From positions 6,922,911 to 6,986,910 of the forward strand of contig NC_031781.1 in the NCBI RefSeq assembly GCF_001522545.3: 64,000 nucleotides of DNA, in the 5' to 3' direction. The translations under genes and the position numbers were made by a program. This DNA is from Parus major. Taxonomy: Eukaryota > Chordata > Aves > Passeriformes > Paridae. Positions 1 to 11,700 of the stretch are shown piece by piece. Numbering within the stretch: the first letter of the stretch is position 1; every line of letters begins with the position of its first letter. The notes beneath the pieces were generated by a model. The model was not told the origin of the DNA and did no database searches. It saw only the letters and a program-made list of their open reading frames with translations.

Positions 1-1426
1 GTGATCAGTGGCAGCTGTTTGGGAAAAAAAGTAGGATAAAACAAGGCTATACTGGGAATATGTAGAATAACTTTTGCATTTGGAGAACATTTCTCTATAT
101 GATGGTGTGGGAAACAAAAGAAGACCCTACAGAGTCAAGTAGCAAGATGTGTTCTCATGCCAAACAATAAAACATTGATTAAAAAATAAACTAATAAAAT
201 TTGTGAAAGATCTGGTTATTGGATTATGGTAAACTTTTTTCTTTTTTTACAATCTAGTTACTATTTAGCTACAACTAGTGCATAATTGGTACACCTTGCA
301 ATCAAAATCTGAGTATAAGATCAAGATTCAAATCTTTAGTACTTTCAGAGGTTGATCCTGGTAACATACAAATTTGACTCACTGTTAGCAAGGTAATAGC
401 TCTGTCATTACATGCCCTGGGAACATCTCATGCTGACTTGTCTAAAAGATGTATGAGAGAATAAATGTATTTTCCTGCATTATGTGGGTACAGGACGTAC
501 AGGACATGCAGGTCTGGAAGTGGAGGCTGGTACAGTTTGTGGTTGGGGCTGTTCAGATGTGTTTTGTATGTTCAAAACATTTCATTGATGCCAGTGTATT
601 GTTTTGGAAATGGATATTGACTTTAGAGCCTGTTACTGTTTTTTGTGTAGCACTTCAGATGAATTGAATATGAATTATTACTCTGTTGGGTTGGAAATGC
701 TGGCTGCTGGTTTTGAGTGGAAAGCAATTGTAGCCAGTTCTCACCAAGCCAGGCATCTGAAGTGCTAGATGCTTTTGAAAACTCTAGCAGATGTCTATCT
801 CTATTTTTAGGTGCTTGAACAACATTTTGGAATCTGGTCTGAAAAAGTGGAAAACCTCCTGTAGATAGCACTAGGATTTTCATGGCAGATTCAGGTACAT
901 AGATTATCTGGCTTATTAATATATTTTCTGTGAATGCTCTGCAAGCCTTGCAGGATGTTTTACTTGTGAGATCACAAGACACCTTCTGTTCACTGAAATA
1001 GTAATAAAGGTCCTTTCTCATGGCATTGATGGATATAAACACTCATAAAAGTGATTTCTGATTTTACTTTCATTTTTGCCTTTGGTGCCACCACCACCAG
1101 CTCTGGCTCTTCCTGCATGTTACCTGTCTAGGCTATGTGTACCTTTGAGTAAAAAGTAGGTCTTCATTTTTTTCATGATGGAAGTGTGAACCTTAAAGCC
1201 TCAGACATTTTTCTTCCCTTGACAGCTCTTTCCATGAGCATCTTGTAAGGCTCTGCACTCTTTTTCTACAAGAAAAAATAATTAGGGTATTTTCAGAAAC
1301 GCTTCTGAACTTTAAAAACAAATAAATTAATCAAAACCTGCTTGAGTCTAGGTTTTCTTATTATGCTGGAAACTTTGGAAAGAATGTCTCCAAAGAGGTT
1401 TGTCCAGGACCAGAAAGATCTTATTA
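1..1426. other. Intergenic DNA, no gene recognised
   Basis: AT-rich sequence upstream of CACNA2D3. The longest open stretch is about 139 codons on the minus strand (623-1,042). It opens with GTG rather than ATG, shows no domain I recognise and lacks convincing splice context, so I treat it as chance. A CCACCACCACC run sits near 1,088. I see no RNA gene and no clear transposon before the CR1 piece that follows. Confidence 0.6.
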
Positions 1427-1737
1427 CAGAATCACAGAATATGCTGAGTTGGAAGGGATCCACAAGGATCATTGTGTCCAACTGCTGGCCCTGCACAGAA
1501 CCATCCCCAGGGGTCACACCATGTGCCTGAGAGTATTTTCCAAAGGCTGCTTGAGCTTTGTCAGACTTTGGTGCTGTGGCCACTGCCCTGGGGAGCCTGT
1601 TCCAGTGCCCAGCCACCCTCAGGGTTAGGAAACTTTCTCCAATATCCAACCTAAACTCCTCTGACACTAATTCAGGCCATTCCCTTGGGTCCTGTCACTC
1701 ACCACTAGAAAAGAGCTGTGAGTCTGTCCACTTTCTG
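1427..1737 (-). repeat. CR1-type LINE fragment, 3' end, 5'-truncated
   Basis: On the + strand the segment opens with cagaatcacagaat, the complement of the ATTCTGTG-type short repeat that ends CR1 elements. It continues with hallmark CR1 phrases in the expected order: gttggaagggatcc, ccaactgctggccctgcac, gagcctgttccagtgcc, agccaccctcagggt, ccaatatccaacctaaactc and gggtcctgtcactcacca. The element therefore reads on the minus strand with its 3' end at about 1,427. Only about 310 bp are present, so it is a dead, 5'-truncated copy, as is usual for CR1. Divergence from my remembered consensus suggests an old insertion. The 5' boundary near 1,737 is approximate. Confidence 0.9.
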
Positions 1738-4700
1738 TATTTTGGTTAGCAGAGATTTAAAGAAGAATTTTGGAATGAGGGTAAAAGTGCCAAGCGTCTA
1801 CAATGTAAATGTAAGTTAGTGAATATTTCAAATGGTGGTTGTAACTCCCAAGCCTTTTTTACTAACTCTATTTTCTCTTCTCCTATTGAGGGTTTCTCAA
1901 AATAATTTCTGTACTTAATCTTCCCATAGATGCTCTTGGTTATATTTGGGGACTAAGAGTGGATAGGTGACAGCTGTGAGACTTTTGGTGTTGTGTGGAG
2001 GGGTGTTTTTTATTCTTCCTTAAATTCACAGAGAAAGTGGTAAGGAATAACTGAGGAAGTACTTACAGCATAATTTGGGAAGGTATTTTGGCAGATAGAT
2101 TCTTTGTTTCTTTAGATGAAACTCCTTTTTGGGATGTGAAAGAAGGCTTATCAGTGAAATGGAAAATTTCTGGATCTTGGCATGTGGTGACTCTGACCTT
2201 TATGATGACATTGATTGATGTTCTGGATGACACTCTCCAGAACACTCTGCCAAGCAACCTTGGCCATTGTTCCCCAGAAGAAAAAGCCAGAAAAAATGTG
2301 GGGGTTGGGTTGGAGCAGTGAGCTTGGTTAGCCAAGAGACAGCCCTGAAGCTGCTGCTCACCTCTGTACTGGGGGTTTAAAGCTTTAGGCCCTCAGTGAT
2401 GTCCATACTACAATATTTATTTGTTCTAAGCCCTTTTTCTGGGAGATTCACAAAATAATTATCTGTTTATCCAGACAGATCAATTGAGAATCTGGAGGGT
2501 GGATGAGGCCTTCAAGTGAGTTGCTGTTCATCATCTGTTTCCATCTTATTCCCTCAGCATTCACTTGTTAACTTGTTTAAATTCTATCCCACCAACACTG
2601 TTGGCCATTCAGATGTGCTGCCACCTGGACTTCTCATTCTTAATAGAGATTCTAATTGGTTTACCCATTGAGATTAAAGTCTGTGTTAGTGCAACTTGTC
2701 TTGAGAAGGTAGGAATGGCCTGAGCTCTCCTTGCTGCTGTGCTGCCATCAAAGCACACTTGTGGGGTACCCCTGGCTGTTATTTCCCCAGGGTCTCCTGC
2801 AAACCTGGTGCACAGCTGCATGGCCAAAAGTTTGATGCCTTAAAAAGAGCAGAGTTATCTGTGTGGTGTGGAAAAGACATAGACAAAGCTAAGGCAATTT
2901 GCCTGGCTGATGTGATATCAGATGTTAGGTTGTTCTTGAGCAGAAATGAAAAGTTAATGACTGTGTAACACACAGGTTTGTGGTATCTAGGTTTAAAGAA
3001 CTCTAGAACTCTTTGTTATGAAGACATTTTCTTGGCTGAAAATGATTATTTATTAAAAGTAGCAGAGATTCTTGTGTTTTGTTTTCAGTTTCTTCTGGGT
3101 TTCTCTGTAGTGCTTGAAGCAGAGATGCTGCATTGCTTGAGTGCTCTACTGTGGAGACAGTTTAATGATTCAATTGTGTTTTGTTCCTGTGAAAATGTGG
3201 AAATCTGGGAAGTCACTTAGTCCTGTTAAAAGTGTTTTTGATAAATATTTACTGTCTTGTAAAAAAGCTGGCCTCATCTAGGACTTTTCTCTACCTTTAC
3301 ATCCAATAAAGGAAGGGGAATGTTGAGGCAGACTTCATAAATAAAAATGGATTTTGGTTACACTAGAAGCAGCTCCTTTCAAGCATCCTTTTTTCAGCAG
3401 CTTCATATAATATGGAGCTACAGTTTCTAGTTCTAGCTTGGTGTTTTTTTAATAGAAAGTCTATTATTATATAGTTTAATATAGTTAAATCAGAGTCCAC
3501 AAAGTGCCAAGTTTTAGAATGAACGTTTTATGTGGAAAACACAAACTGGCTATATACCATTAAAACCACAACAAGCTGGTGTCAAATAATCTGTATTCCT
3601 CCCTTTGGCTTGCTCAGTTTGTAGGAAGAATCTGATTTACAAGCTGTGCTTATAACCAGCTGATTTCTAAAGATCTTGTAGTGTAATATTTTTTGCTTGT
3701 GACTGTTTGCAAGACTTAACAGTGAATGAGATAATCTTTACAGGTTGTTAAAAGTATATAATGGATTTTGTGTTTTATATTTTAGAAGGAATTTTCCCAA
3801 TATAGCATGTGAAACTAACAGCTTGGTAGTTAAATAATCTGCAAGGAGCTTAGTGTGTGTTGGGTGGTGGTCTGTGGGCTGGGTTTTTTGTAGCTGTAGT
3901 AAACAGAGAAGATCTGAAACAGACTGAAATAGGGAGGAGCATGCAGATGATAATAGATCAAAGCTTTTTCAAAATATTGTTTAATTTTCCAAATGTATTC
4001 TCTCAACACATTGTTTCAGCAGAAAAGGGAAAACCACATTGTACAGCAGGAAAAAGTGAACAAAAGTGTAGGTAATTAAAAGTGTAGTCAGATTATTTGA
4101 TAGCAAGTTAGGTAGCATATAGGAAAAACAGAGAAGAATGTTGCACCAAAAGATGAGTGGTGGATCCAGGGGTTAATAAAACAATCTAATGTCTGAGAAG
4201 TAGGAAAGCTGGTAGGAATGATGCAGCTGGTTCACTCAAAACCAAGACTCTGAGCATGTCCTGTGCAGTGTGCTGAGCCAGGTGATGATATGGACTTTCC
4301 CTGGCAGAAAGCATTTCCGTGAGGTTTGGCTGTTACTGGATCTCGAGAGCTGCTGTTGCTCTGTGTCAATTCATTTTCCTCAATCCTGACAGGTTGGGTT
4401 CTCTGTGCACGAGGAATTTGCTGTGAAGGGTTGAACTCTGTGTCCCTTCAGTGCCCAGAGGTAGGGATTTTGTTGGGCAACCTGTTAAGTAAATATTTCT
4501 TAATCTTCCCAGTATACACGATCAGGAAAGATATATTTTCACAAACAAAAGCCAGCCACAGCTCTCCAAGCCAGCCTGTAGCACAGATGGGCACTTGGCA
4601 TGGAGGCAGTGATGTTTAACGGGCAAATTTGTATCCTGGAGACTTGAATGCCCTTTCCCAAAAGGTTCATATGGTATAATATTTTTTATTTTTTATTTTT

Positions 4701-7700
4701 TTTTCCATGCTGGGAGGCGGGGGGATGGTTAGGGAACAGACTGTGGTGCCTCCCTGAGGGCCTATGAGCTACTGTTCTTTTGATGCCTTACTGGATCTAC
4801 TGTGCTGTAGGATGGGTGCTGGCTGGAGCAAGGGTGTGCACAGAACTCTTCCTGCTTTTAACAGGATTTTCCTACATCGCACAGCATTTCCTTTTTCTCT
4901 TTCACTCCCAGAATAGGTGTGAAAACATCTACAAAGCATGCATTCTCTTTCTGAGTCTTTGGTACCAAAAGTTTGAAATAAATCGCAGGTAATGTGAGGA
5001 GAGAACAACTTAATCTTTCTAGGCAAGTCCTGGGGGACTGTACTAATATCTCAGTAATTACAGAGCAAGTATAATATGGCACAGAATAAAATCTGAAATC
5101 CATGAAAAAGAATCAAATAGCTCTTTTTAGTTTGCTGCCTTGCTTGGATTTTACCTTGTAATGGCAAGTTTTCCAGCAGTAAAGATCTTTTCAATTAGTG
5201 GCTTCAAAGCCTTGCAAGTTTTAAATAATATTTCCATTTTATTGATATGTGAGCTCCTGCTTACACAATAAAATGTTTATCCTAAGTAGCTGTGTATTGA
5301 TCTGGCACTTCTAGTTCACATATTTAACATGAACTGAGAGGTTATTCTATATCTTTTATAGTCTCATTCTAGAATAATTCCATTCTGAAGGGGCTCAGCT
5401 GTTGAAACTGGAAAGTACAGCATATTTCTGACTAGGAAGTAATAGGCTTTTCTTGATTTGAAGGTTTACCAGCCTGCTTCCTTAGAGACTGACACATTTG
5501 ATTTGTCTCCTGTGGGCATGTAACTCTTACTAGTACTGCTATTTGCCACTTTACAATTTAATTAACTCATAGTTGCCAAGTTTTTTTTTGAAGTAGCCTA
5601 AGGCTTCAGCTAAGAAACATGTAAAATATGCTCTGCTAATGCCACCTGCTGATGCTGAGAGTACATATCTGCCTGCAGTTTCATTTTATGCAAAGTTTTT
5701 ATGTCCCATCCTGTATACATGTAATGAATAACTTCTCATATGCTTTGTCAGAGTGTTATTTTAGATCCATAATAATGAATTAGTTCTGGCTCTTACTCCT
5801 GTGTGCAGTAATTTCACTTTAACTCTTGTCCAACTCATAAAGTGCAATTCTTGTTGCTAAAAACAAACAAAAGAACCCAACTTAGTCCTTGTTCTCACTG
5901 TTGTGTACTAGTTCCATGCACAGTTAAACTACAGATTGAAAATAAGTCATTCTTTACATTTTAATAAAATGTGTCTTACTGTCTCAAAAATTTCATGTGT
6001 CTGTGGAGGTATAAACTCCTGGGCATGTGTGTCACACAGTGCAGTTGAACTTCATTTTTATGCCCCAACTTCTTGCTGCCTTTCTCTGCTGCAGAGGACA
6101 CGTGTACACAGTGACCCTGGTGATGAGGATCAAAGGGGAGGTAAATAAACCTCTTTTGCTGGAAGAAGTCTTCACTTTTCTCACTGATGGCAGGCAGGCT
6201 TGCCAACAGCACTGAGAGACAGGGTGCACGTATGCTCCCCACTTTTTGGATGGGTTTAGCAGTGGATCATTTTTGTTTCAAGCCTTGTGTTTGGTTTTCC
6301 CTCCTTGTTCAGTGGGATGCAAACAACTGAAATAATCAGTGCTGGAATAACTTTGTGCCAACCTGTACATAAACAGTAATTGAGTGATTTTGAACAGGGC
6401 AGTGCAAAAGCAGGGGAACATTGAAAGTTTAAGTTACTGAAAACTTGCTTTTCCTATTCCCCTCCACTAAGGGCATGGTTTGGGAGTTGGGGAGGGAGAA
6501 TTGCAATAGACTAGAGCATGCCAGGCATGAGCTTAAACTGCTGAAACAGAACTAATACCACTTTAGGGAAGAAAAAAAAAAAAAAAGCTGAGTTATTAGC
6601 ACCATTAATTTCTTTCTGCAGTAGCATCTCCTCCTTTGACAGACAGCTCTGTATATTTTGTATCTGCTTGTTTCATTCCCAATCATATCCTCACCTTTGT
6701 AATTATGGACATAGCACCTGGAGCAAGTCTGCTTTTTGGGTTTAGTGCGATTTAAAAAATATTTAATTACTGTTTATGATTACGTTTTCTCTGGTCACTC
6801 TTAATTGTGTGCTCTGTTCCTCTCATAGGACCCATTTCTTTAGTTCAACTGATTCAAATAGTTGTCATCAAAATAATTGTGGATTTAATGTTTATATAAT
6901 TTTTTTTCACTGTGTGTTTTTACTCAGAGTTGCAAACATCCCAAATTTCTCTTTATCCATAAGAAAATAATGGCTCTCTCTCTCCTTCTCCCTGTGTTCT
7001 CTTGTGGATATCAGGGCAGGTATCTTTGCCTCCCCCCAGGCACTGTGCTCCAACCCTGTGGGACAGTCCATTTGTTGTTTTGGGATCCTGGCTCTTATCT
7101 CCCATGGCTGTGACAAAATTCTGTTCCTGTAGAATATAATTCCTTTTGATTGTTCTTCATTGTTCTTGCTCTGTGTTAGTTTTTTCTCTAATTTACAGTA
7201 AGAAAAATGTTTGGACTCCTGACTTTTCTTATGTATTATTTCAGAAATACTTTTTTTGTGGTTTAAAGTAAAAAACTGAGTCAGGATCTCTGACTAGCAT
7301 TGTACAAACCCCTTCAGCAAATGCAGTTGCTCTTACATAGATGGCCCTTCCTATGCAGAAAGGTGGGTCTATTTAGCAGAGATGATGAAGTTGCTTATAT
7401 TATTTATGTACTTATGAAAGTGAAAAATGTCACTGACAAAAAATGAATCATTCATTTAATTGTTTGTATGCAAATTGTAATTTACTTTGTTGGGTATTTT
7501 TTGAGAAAAGTGAATTTTTTTTAACTGAAGGTATTGAGAACAAAAATTCACTTTTATTTTGGTAGACAAGTGCTTGTCTGTAAGTTAAATTTTAAAGTCA
7601 TCTTTTAATCCCTGAAAAAGAAGCAGCTAAGGAAAGGAAGACTGATGAGTTGAAGCTGTTTATCTTGTGTGTGCAGGGGATTTGAGAATGTGATTCTGAT

Positions 7701-8675
7701 GCATTTTAATTTTTGAAATTGTTGCTGCAGTAATGCTTTTCTATTTTTAATTTTGGATTGTGCATGTGTACATAGAACCAACAGAGTAAGTTTCTGAATT
7801 TAAAAGTCCCTGGTTCCAGCTTCTTGAAGTCCACTTTGCTTTGGAGTAAAACAGGTGCTTAACTTGTCTGTCTGCCTCTTATCCTGTCCTCCACCCCACA
7901 TGGCTCTGAAGTGGACTGTGAAATGCTGTAGCAGCAGTTGAATATAGTTGTTAAAGAAAATGTAAGGAGAGACACTCTTGCTTTAGCACAGCAGGAATCT
8001 TTATATGTTGTGGAGACCTGCTGTACTCACACAGCTACCATGCAAAGATCACATATTTTAAAATACCATCATAAAGGAAAATAGTCCTAAATGATGGACT
8101 TTGCTAATATTGAGGAGTAGAATTAAGAAATGTTACAAAAGGTCTAAACATACCTGGATTTTTCATTTCAGTCTAACAGGAGCTGATTATTGTTGTTTTG
8201 GAGCACTTAAGAACAGTCCCATTCTGACAAGTCAAATGAATAGGTTATGTAGTTTCCCAATATTTAATTTTAAGGAGAAAGGCTCAAAAGTGTGGTACAG
8301 ATCTGACATGCAAGTACTCCTCCTGAGTGATACTTCACGTATGAATGTACTACTAGAAGTCTAAGGTGTAGCAAAAATGTGCATACCTGAAACCGACAAC
8401 GTTCAGATGTGTGCAAAAATCGATCAAATTCCTTCTAATCCAGAAATTGGGGTCCAGTTTGCTGGCTGCTCTTGTAGGCATTTTTGAATGTTGCATGCTC
8501 ACCAACAGAAGGCTCAGCCAGCCTTACTTAGCCTGTGAACTCTGAACTCAGTAAGTAGAGCAGACTTTTCATCTGTCAAGTTTTCATTAAATTTTAAAAT
8601 ACATATGCAGGTTTGTGCTGTCAGCAAAGAAGAGAATTTCTTCTGGCAGGATTCAGCTCCAGGACTTTGTGCTCT
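1738..8675. other. Intergenic DNA, no gene recognised
   Basis: AT-rich non-coding sequence with scattered short open frames of no recognisable family. It includes a run of 15 A residues at about 6,572-6,586, a T-rich stretch near 4,681-4,706, and a CT-rich patch near 6,971-6,990. One 46-bp segment at 6,095-6,140 is bounded by good AG and GT splice-like signals (see findings), but I cannot assign it to a gene. Confidence 0.55.
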
Positions 8676-8742
8676 AGGATAACCCTTGAGCAGGGAGCTT
8701 GAGCCACTGCGGTCCCTTCTAGCCTGACCCATTCTGTGACTC
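8676..8742 (+). repeat. Short CR1-type LINE 3' fragment
   Basis: The stretch ccttgagcagggagcttgag, then ggtcccttctagcctgaccc and attctgtgactcc, follows the terminal part of CR1 in sense orientation (canonical form near cggtcccttccaacc ... attctgtgattc). Only about 70 bp are recognisable. Because the ATTCTGTG-like end is on the right, the fragment is on the + strand, opposite to the copy near 1.4 kb. The left boundary is uncertain. Confidence 0.65.
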
Positions 8743-11700
8743 CAGAACTTCAGTACCTGTTTTGGTACACTGCAACTTTCTGTGGTGTTATTTCTATAAC
8801 ATGAAACCTGTTAGCCAGGAGCTGAGGGCCCTGCTGCAGTGAAGGCAGATTTAGTGTGTGCATACGCTGTAAACCTTGTGACGATCATTGTCACAGCACT
8901 TTCAACACAAAGGGTTTCCCTGCCTGCAACAAACCACTCAAGCTCGCTGCACATCTCTTCCTAACCTCTTGCTGAGCCTTGACAGTCTGGCACAATGGCA
9001 GATTCTGCAGCTGGTTTCCTTTAATGAACTGGAAATGGCATTACGGGGTGCAGGCTTGGTGTTAACCCGTGATTGATGTGTTATTTCACCAGGTAACTTC
9101 CTCTGTACGTGTATTAGTGCAGAGCAGACACGTTCCACTGCACACAATGGGTTCATTCTTCACTAGATAAATATAATGTGAGTAATTGCAGTTCATTATG
9201 CAAATACCTCTGTATGAGACTTTTATGGGGTAGTAATGGATTTTGCAGAATCTTTTTCTCCTACATAGAATGCTGTTTTTAAAAACAATGTAACAGTGTC
9301 CATCAGGAAGGAGGCTTCTAAACCTGCAATTTAGAACATTTTGTTATAACTTAGTCTGACTTGACTTGGAGAGAACAATCCTGACTATACAAATGTCTTA
9401 CTACCTACTACTGAAAGATGAAAGGCTGTTTGGTAACTGTATTGTTATTTTGCTGTTTATTAAGCATCTACATCATAGAAAGGGAACATGTGTGGAATTT
9501 AAAAAGAAAGAAGCATGCAGCCCTAAATAAAGGGAAAGAGATGGGAGGGTTAAGAGGATGTAATGGAGAAGAGGAGAAATTGAGGTCTAGAGGCACCATT
9601 GCTTGTGCTACTACTGGAAAAATGTCTAAAACATAGGAAACCTCTTGGTAAATCCTACATTTATAGTGTTTATTATAAGTATCTCTCTCCCTGTGTGTGT
9701 TAGTACTGGTACAGAGATAACAACAAATATTTGAATGTAATAATAGAAGAGCATTCTAGTGTGAAAAATAGGAACAGATCTTCTGTTGGTAAAGGATCAT
9801 TAATAATGAAATATTAAAGAACTGAAAGATATCCCTGTTAACTTGATATTATTTTTTTTCTGTCAGTATGGTTTAAATCCCATCTTATATTTAACTGCAG
9901 ATTTCTACCTAAGTTTTGCATCCTGGCATGTAGAAAAAAACCCAAATGAATAAAGGAACTGGCAACTCTTATGCCTCAGATTGCAGGAGGTTTTAATGAA
10001 TCTTTTCTATTTGGACTAATGTGGAATGCCCTTTGTTTCTGGGAAATAATACCTGAATGTGTGAAAATCCTGCATTTTATTTCTGTTGGGCTATTCTGTT
10101 TTGCAAATAGAGGAGAGAGTCTTTGATCTTTACATTGACTGATAACACCAAGATGTAGTCGTGTCAGTGTGCTCTGTGGAAAAATGGTTGTCCAAGTTTG
10201 TGAAGACAGATCTTTCTGTTGTGTCCTGGTGAATTCCAGCCAATACTGTAACATATCTGGAGGGCCCTGACAGGCTTCCAATCTAACAATGTCCCTAAAA
10301 TATCGACATATACAGGATGGAAACCTTTGTGTATTTCTGCTATAGCTGAGCTCCCTGCATACTGAACAAATCCTGTTAATGAGGGAAATAGTTTCAACGT
10401 ACTTAGAAAACCAGCTCAATTCTATAAATGAATGAAAGGAAAAGCCAGATAACACAGCTGCTCTATGTAATGGCTAGCCTGTCTTCAAACAACTCGACTG
10501 TGAAATGATGCAAGCCTTGAGATTATTACTTTTCCCCGTTGGCAATTTGTATGCCTGAGCAGCCTGTGCTCTACTATATTTCAGTCTCAGGATGGGGGTG
10601 GCAGGATGCTGGGGGGTGCATATTTTGCCAGTTGTGGTAAAAAAGGGCAATTAGGGCACTCCATTTTTAAAAAATAAATCCCTAGTCACTTCATCTACAA
10701 TTCTTCAAAATGCATAACACCGGCTCTCTGGGTAGTACAGCTAAGGCAAGATGCCCAGAAAGATGACATGTGTTGTCTTCAACTACTGCAGTTTCCTGGT
10801 CTTACTGCTTCAAGAAATATGCAACTGCTGCTCTAAAAAGTGCTCCTTGAAGTGTTGGCTGTTGTCAGATCTGCCTCTTGCTGCCAACACGCTGTGGGAT
10901 CAGATGTTACCCAGGGTGCTGTGGAAGAGTTCAGCTTGGCTGAAGGACTGCAGTTGACTCTGTGCATCAGTAGGTTAAAGACTGGGCATGTCCTGATTGT
11001 GTGCAGAGTAGCTAAATGTTGTCTTGGGAAGCTGAAGTTTTTTATTTACTCAGTTTGGGAGTATCTCTTCAGAGCTCTACAATTTCTCAGCTGTGTGTTA
11101 TGACTGCCTTGCTTTGCTTGGGAGTAATTAGTTTGGTTCAGCAAACCTACCAGACTACTGATTACTAGGACAAAGCTGTTAAAAAGAAGAGCCATTGAAC
11201 TGTTGCAGTTTTCCTTGATAACAAAAATATCAGAGCATTGCTTTCCCTTTTTAACTAAAAAAAGGTCTGACTTTAGATTTTAAAGCTTGAGGCAAAGTAA
11301 GGAGCTTCCTAGAACAGTTGCTTGGGAAGAGGATTTTAAGCAGTGGGAGTAGATGACTCCTCAGGTGGAGATTCCCTGGGGAGAAGTAACACCCCAGAGG
11401 ATCAGCAGTGCTCTGGTGAGTGGGACAGGGGGCTCATGGCTGATGGATGGATGGCAGTGGTGCCCTCAGGGGCTTGTGGCTGCACCCCTTGATTGCGAGG
11501 GAAGTGTCACAGGAGCACAGGGCATCACTTCAGATGGCTTCTCATGGAGTTCTGGCACCTCCTGTTCTGCAGGCTGAGCAGCTTTTGCAGTTCAGGGTTA
11601 TGGCAATTTGTAGCAGAATAGATTGTGAGAAATTAAGAATGGGGCTGTGGCCGAGACTTGTTCCTAATGGAAGATTAAGCAAAAGTATTTTCACAGCAAA

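Noticed and set aside
623..1042. 139-codon minus-strand open frame
   Set aside because: It has a GTG start, no recognisable domain and no splice or promoter context. Probably chance.
4681..4706. T-rich run, considered as a reverse-transcription tail
   Set aside because: Interrupted T-run with no recognisable element or target-site duplication next to it.
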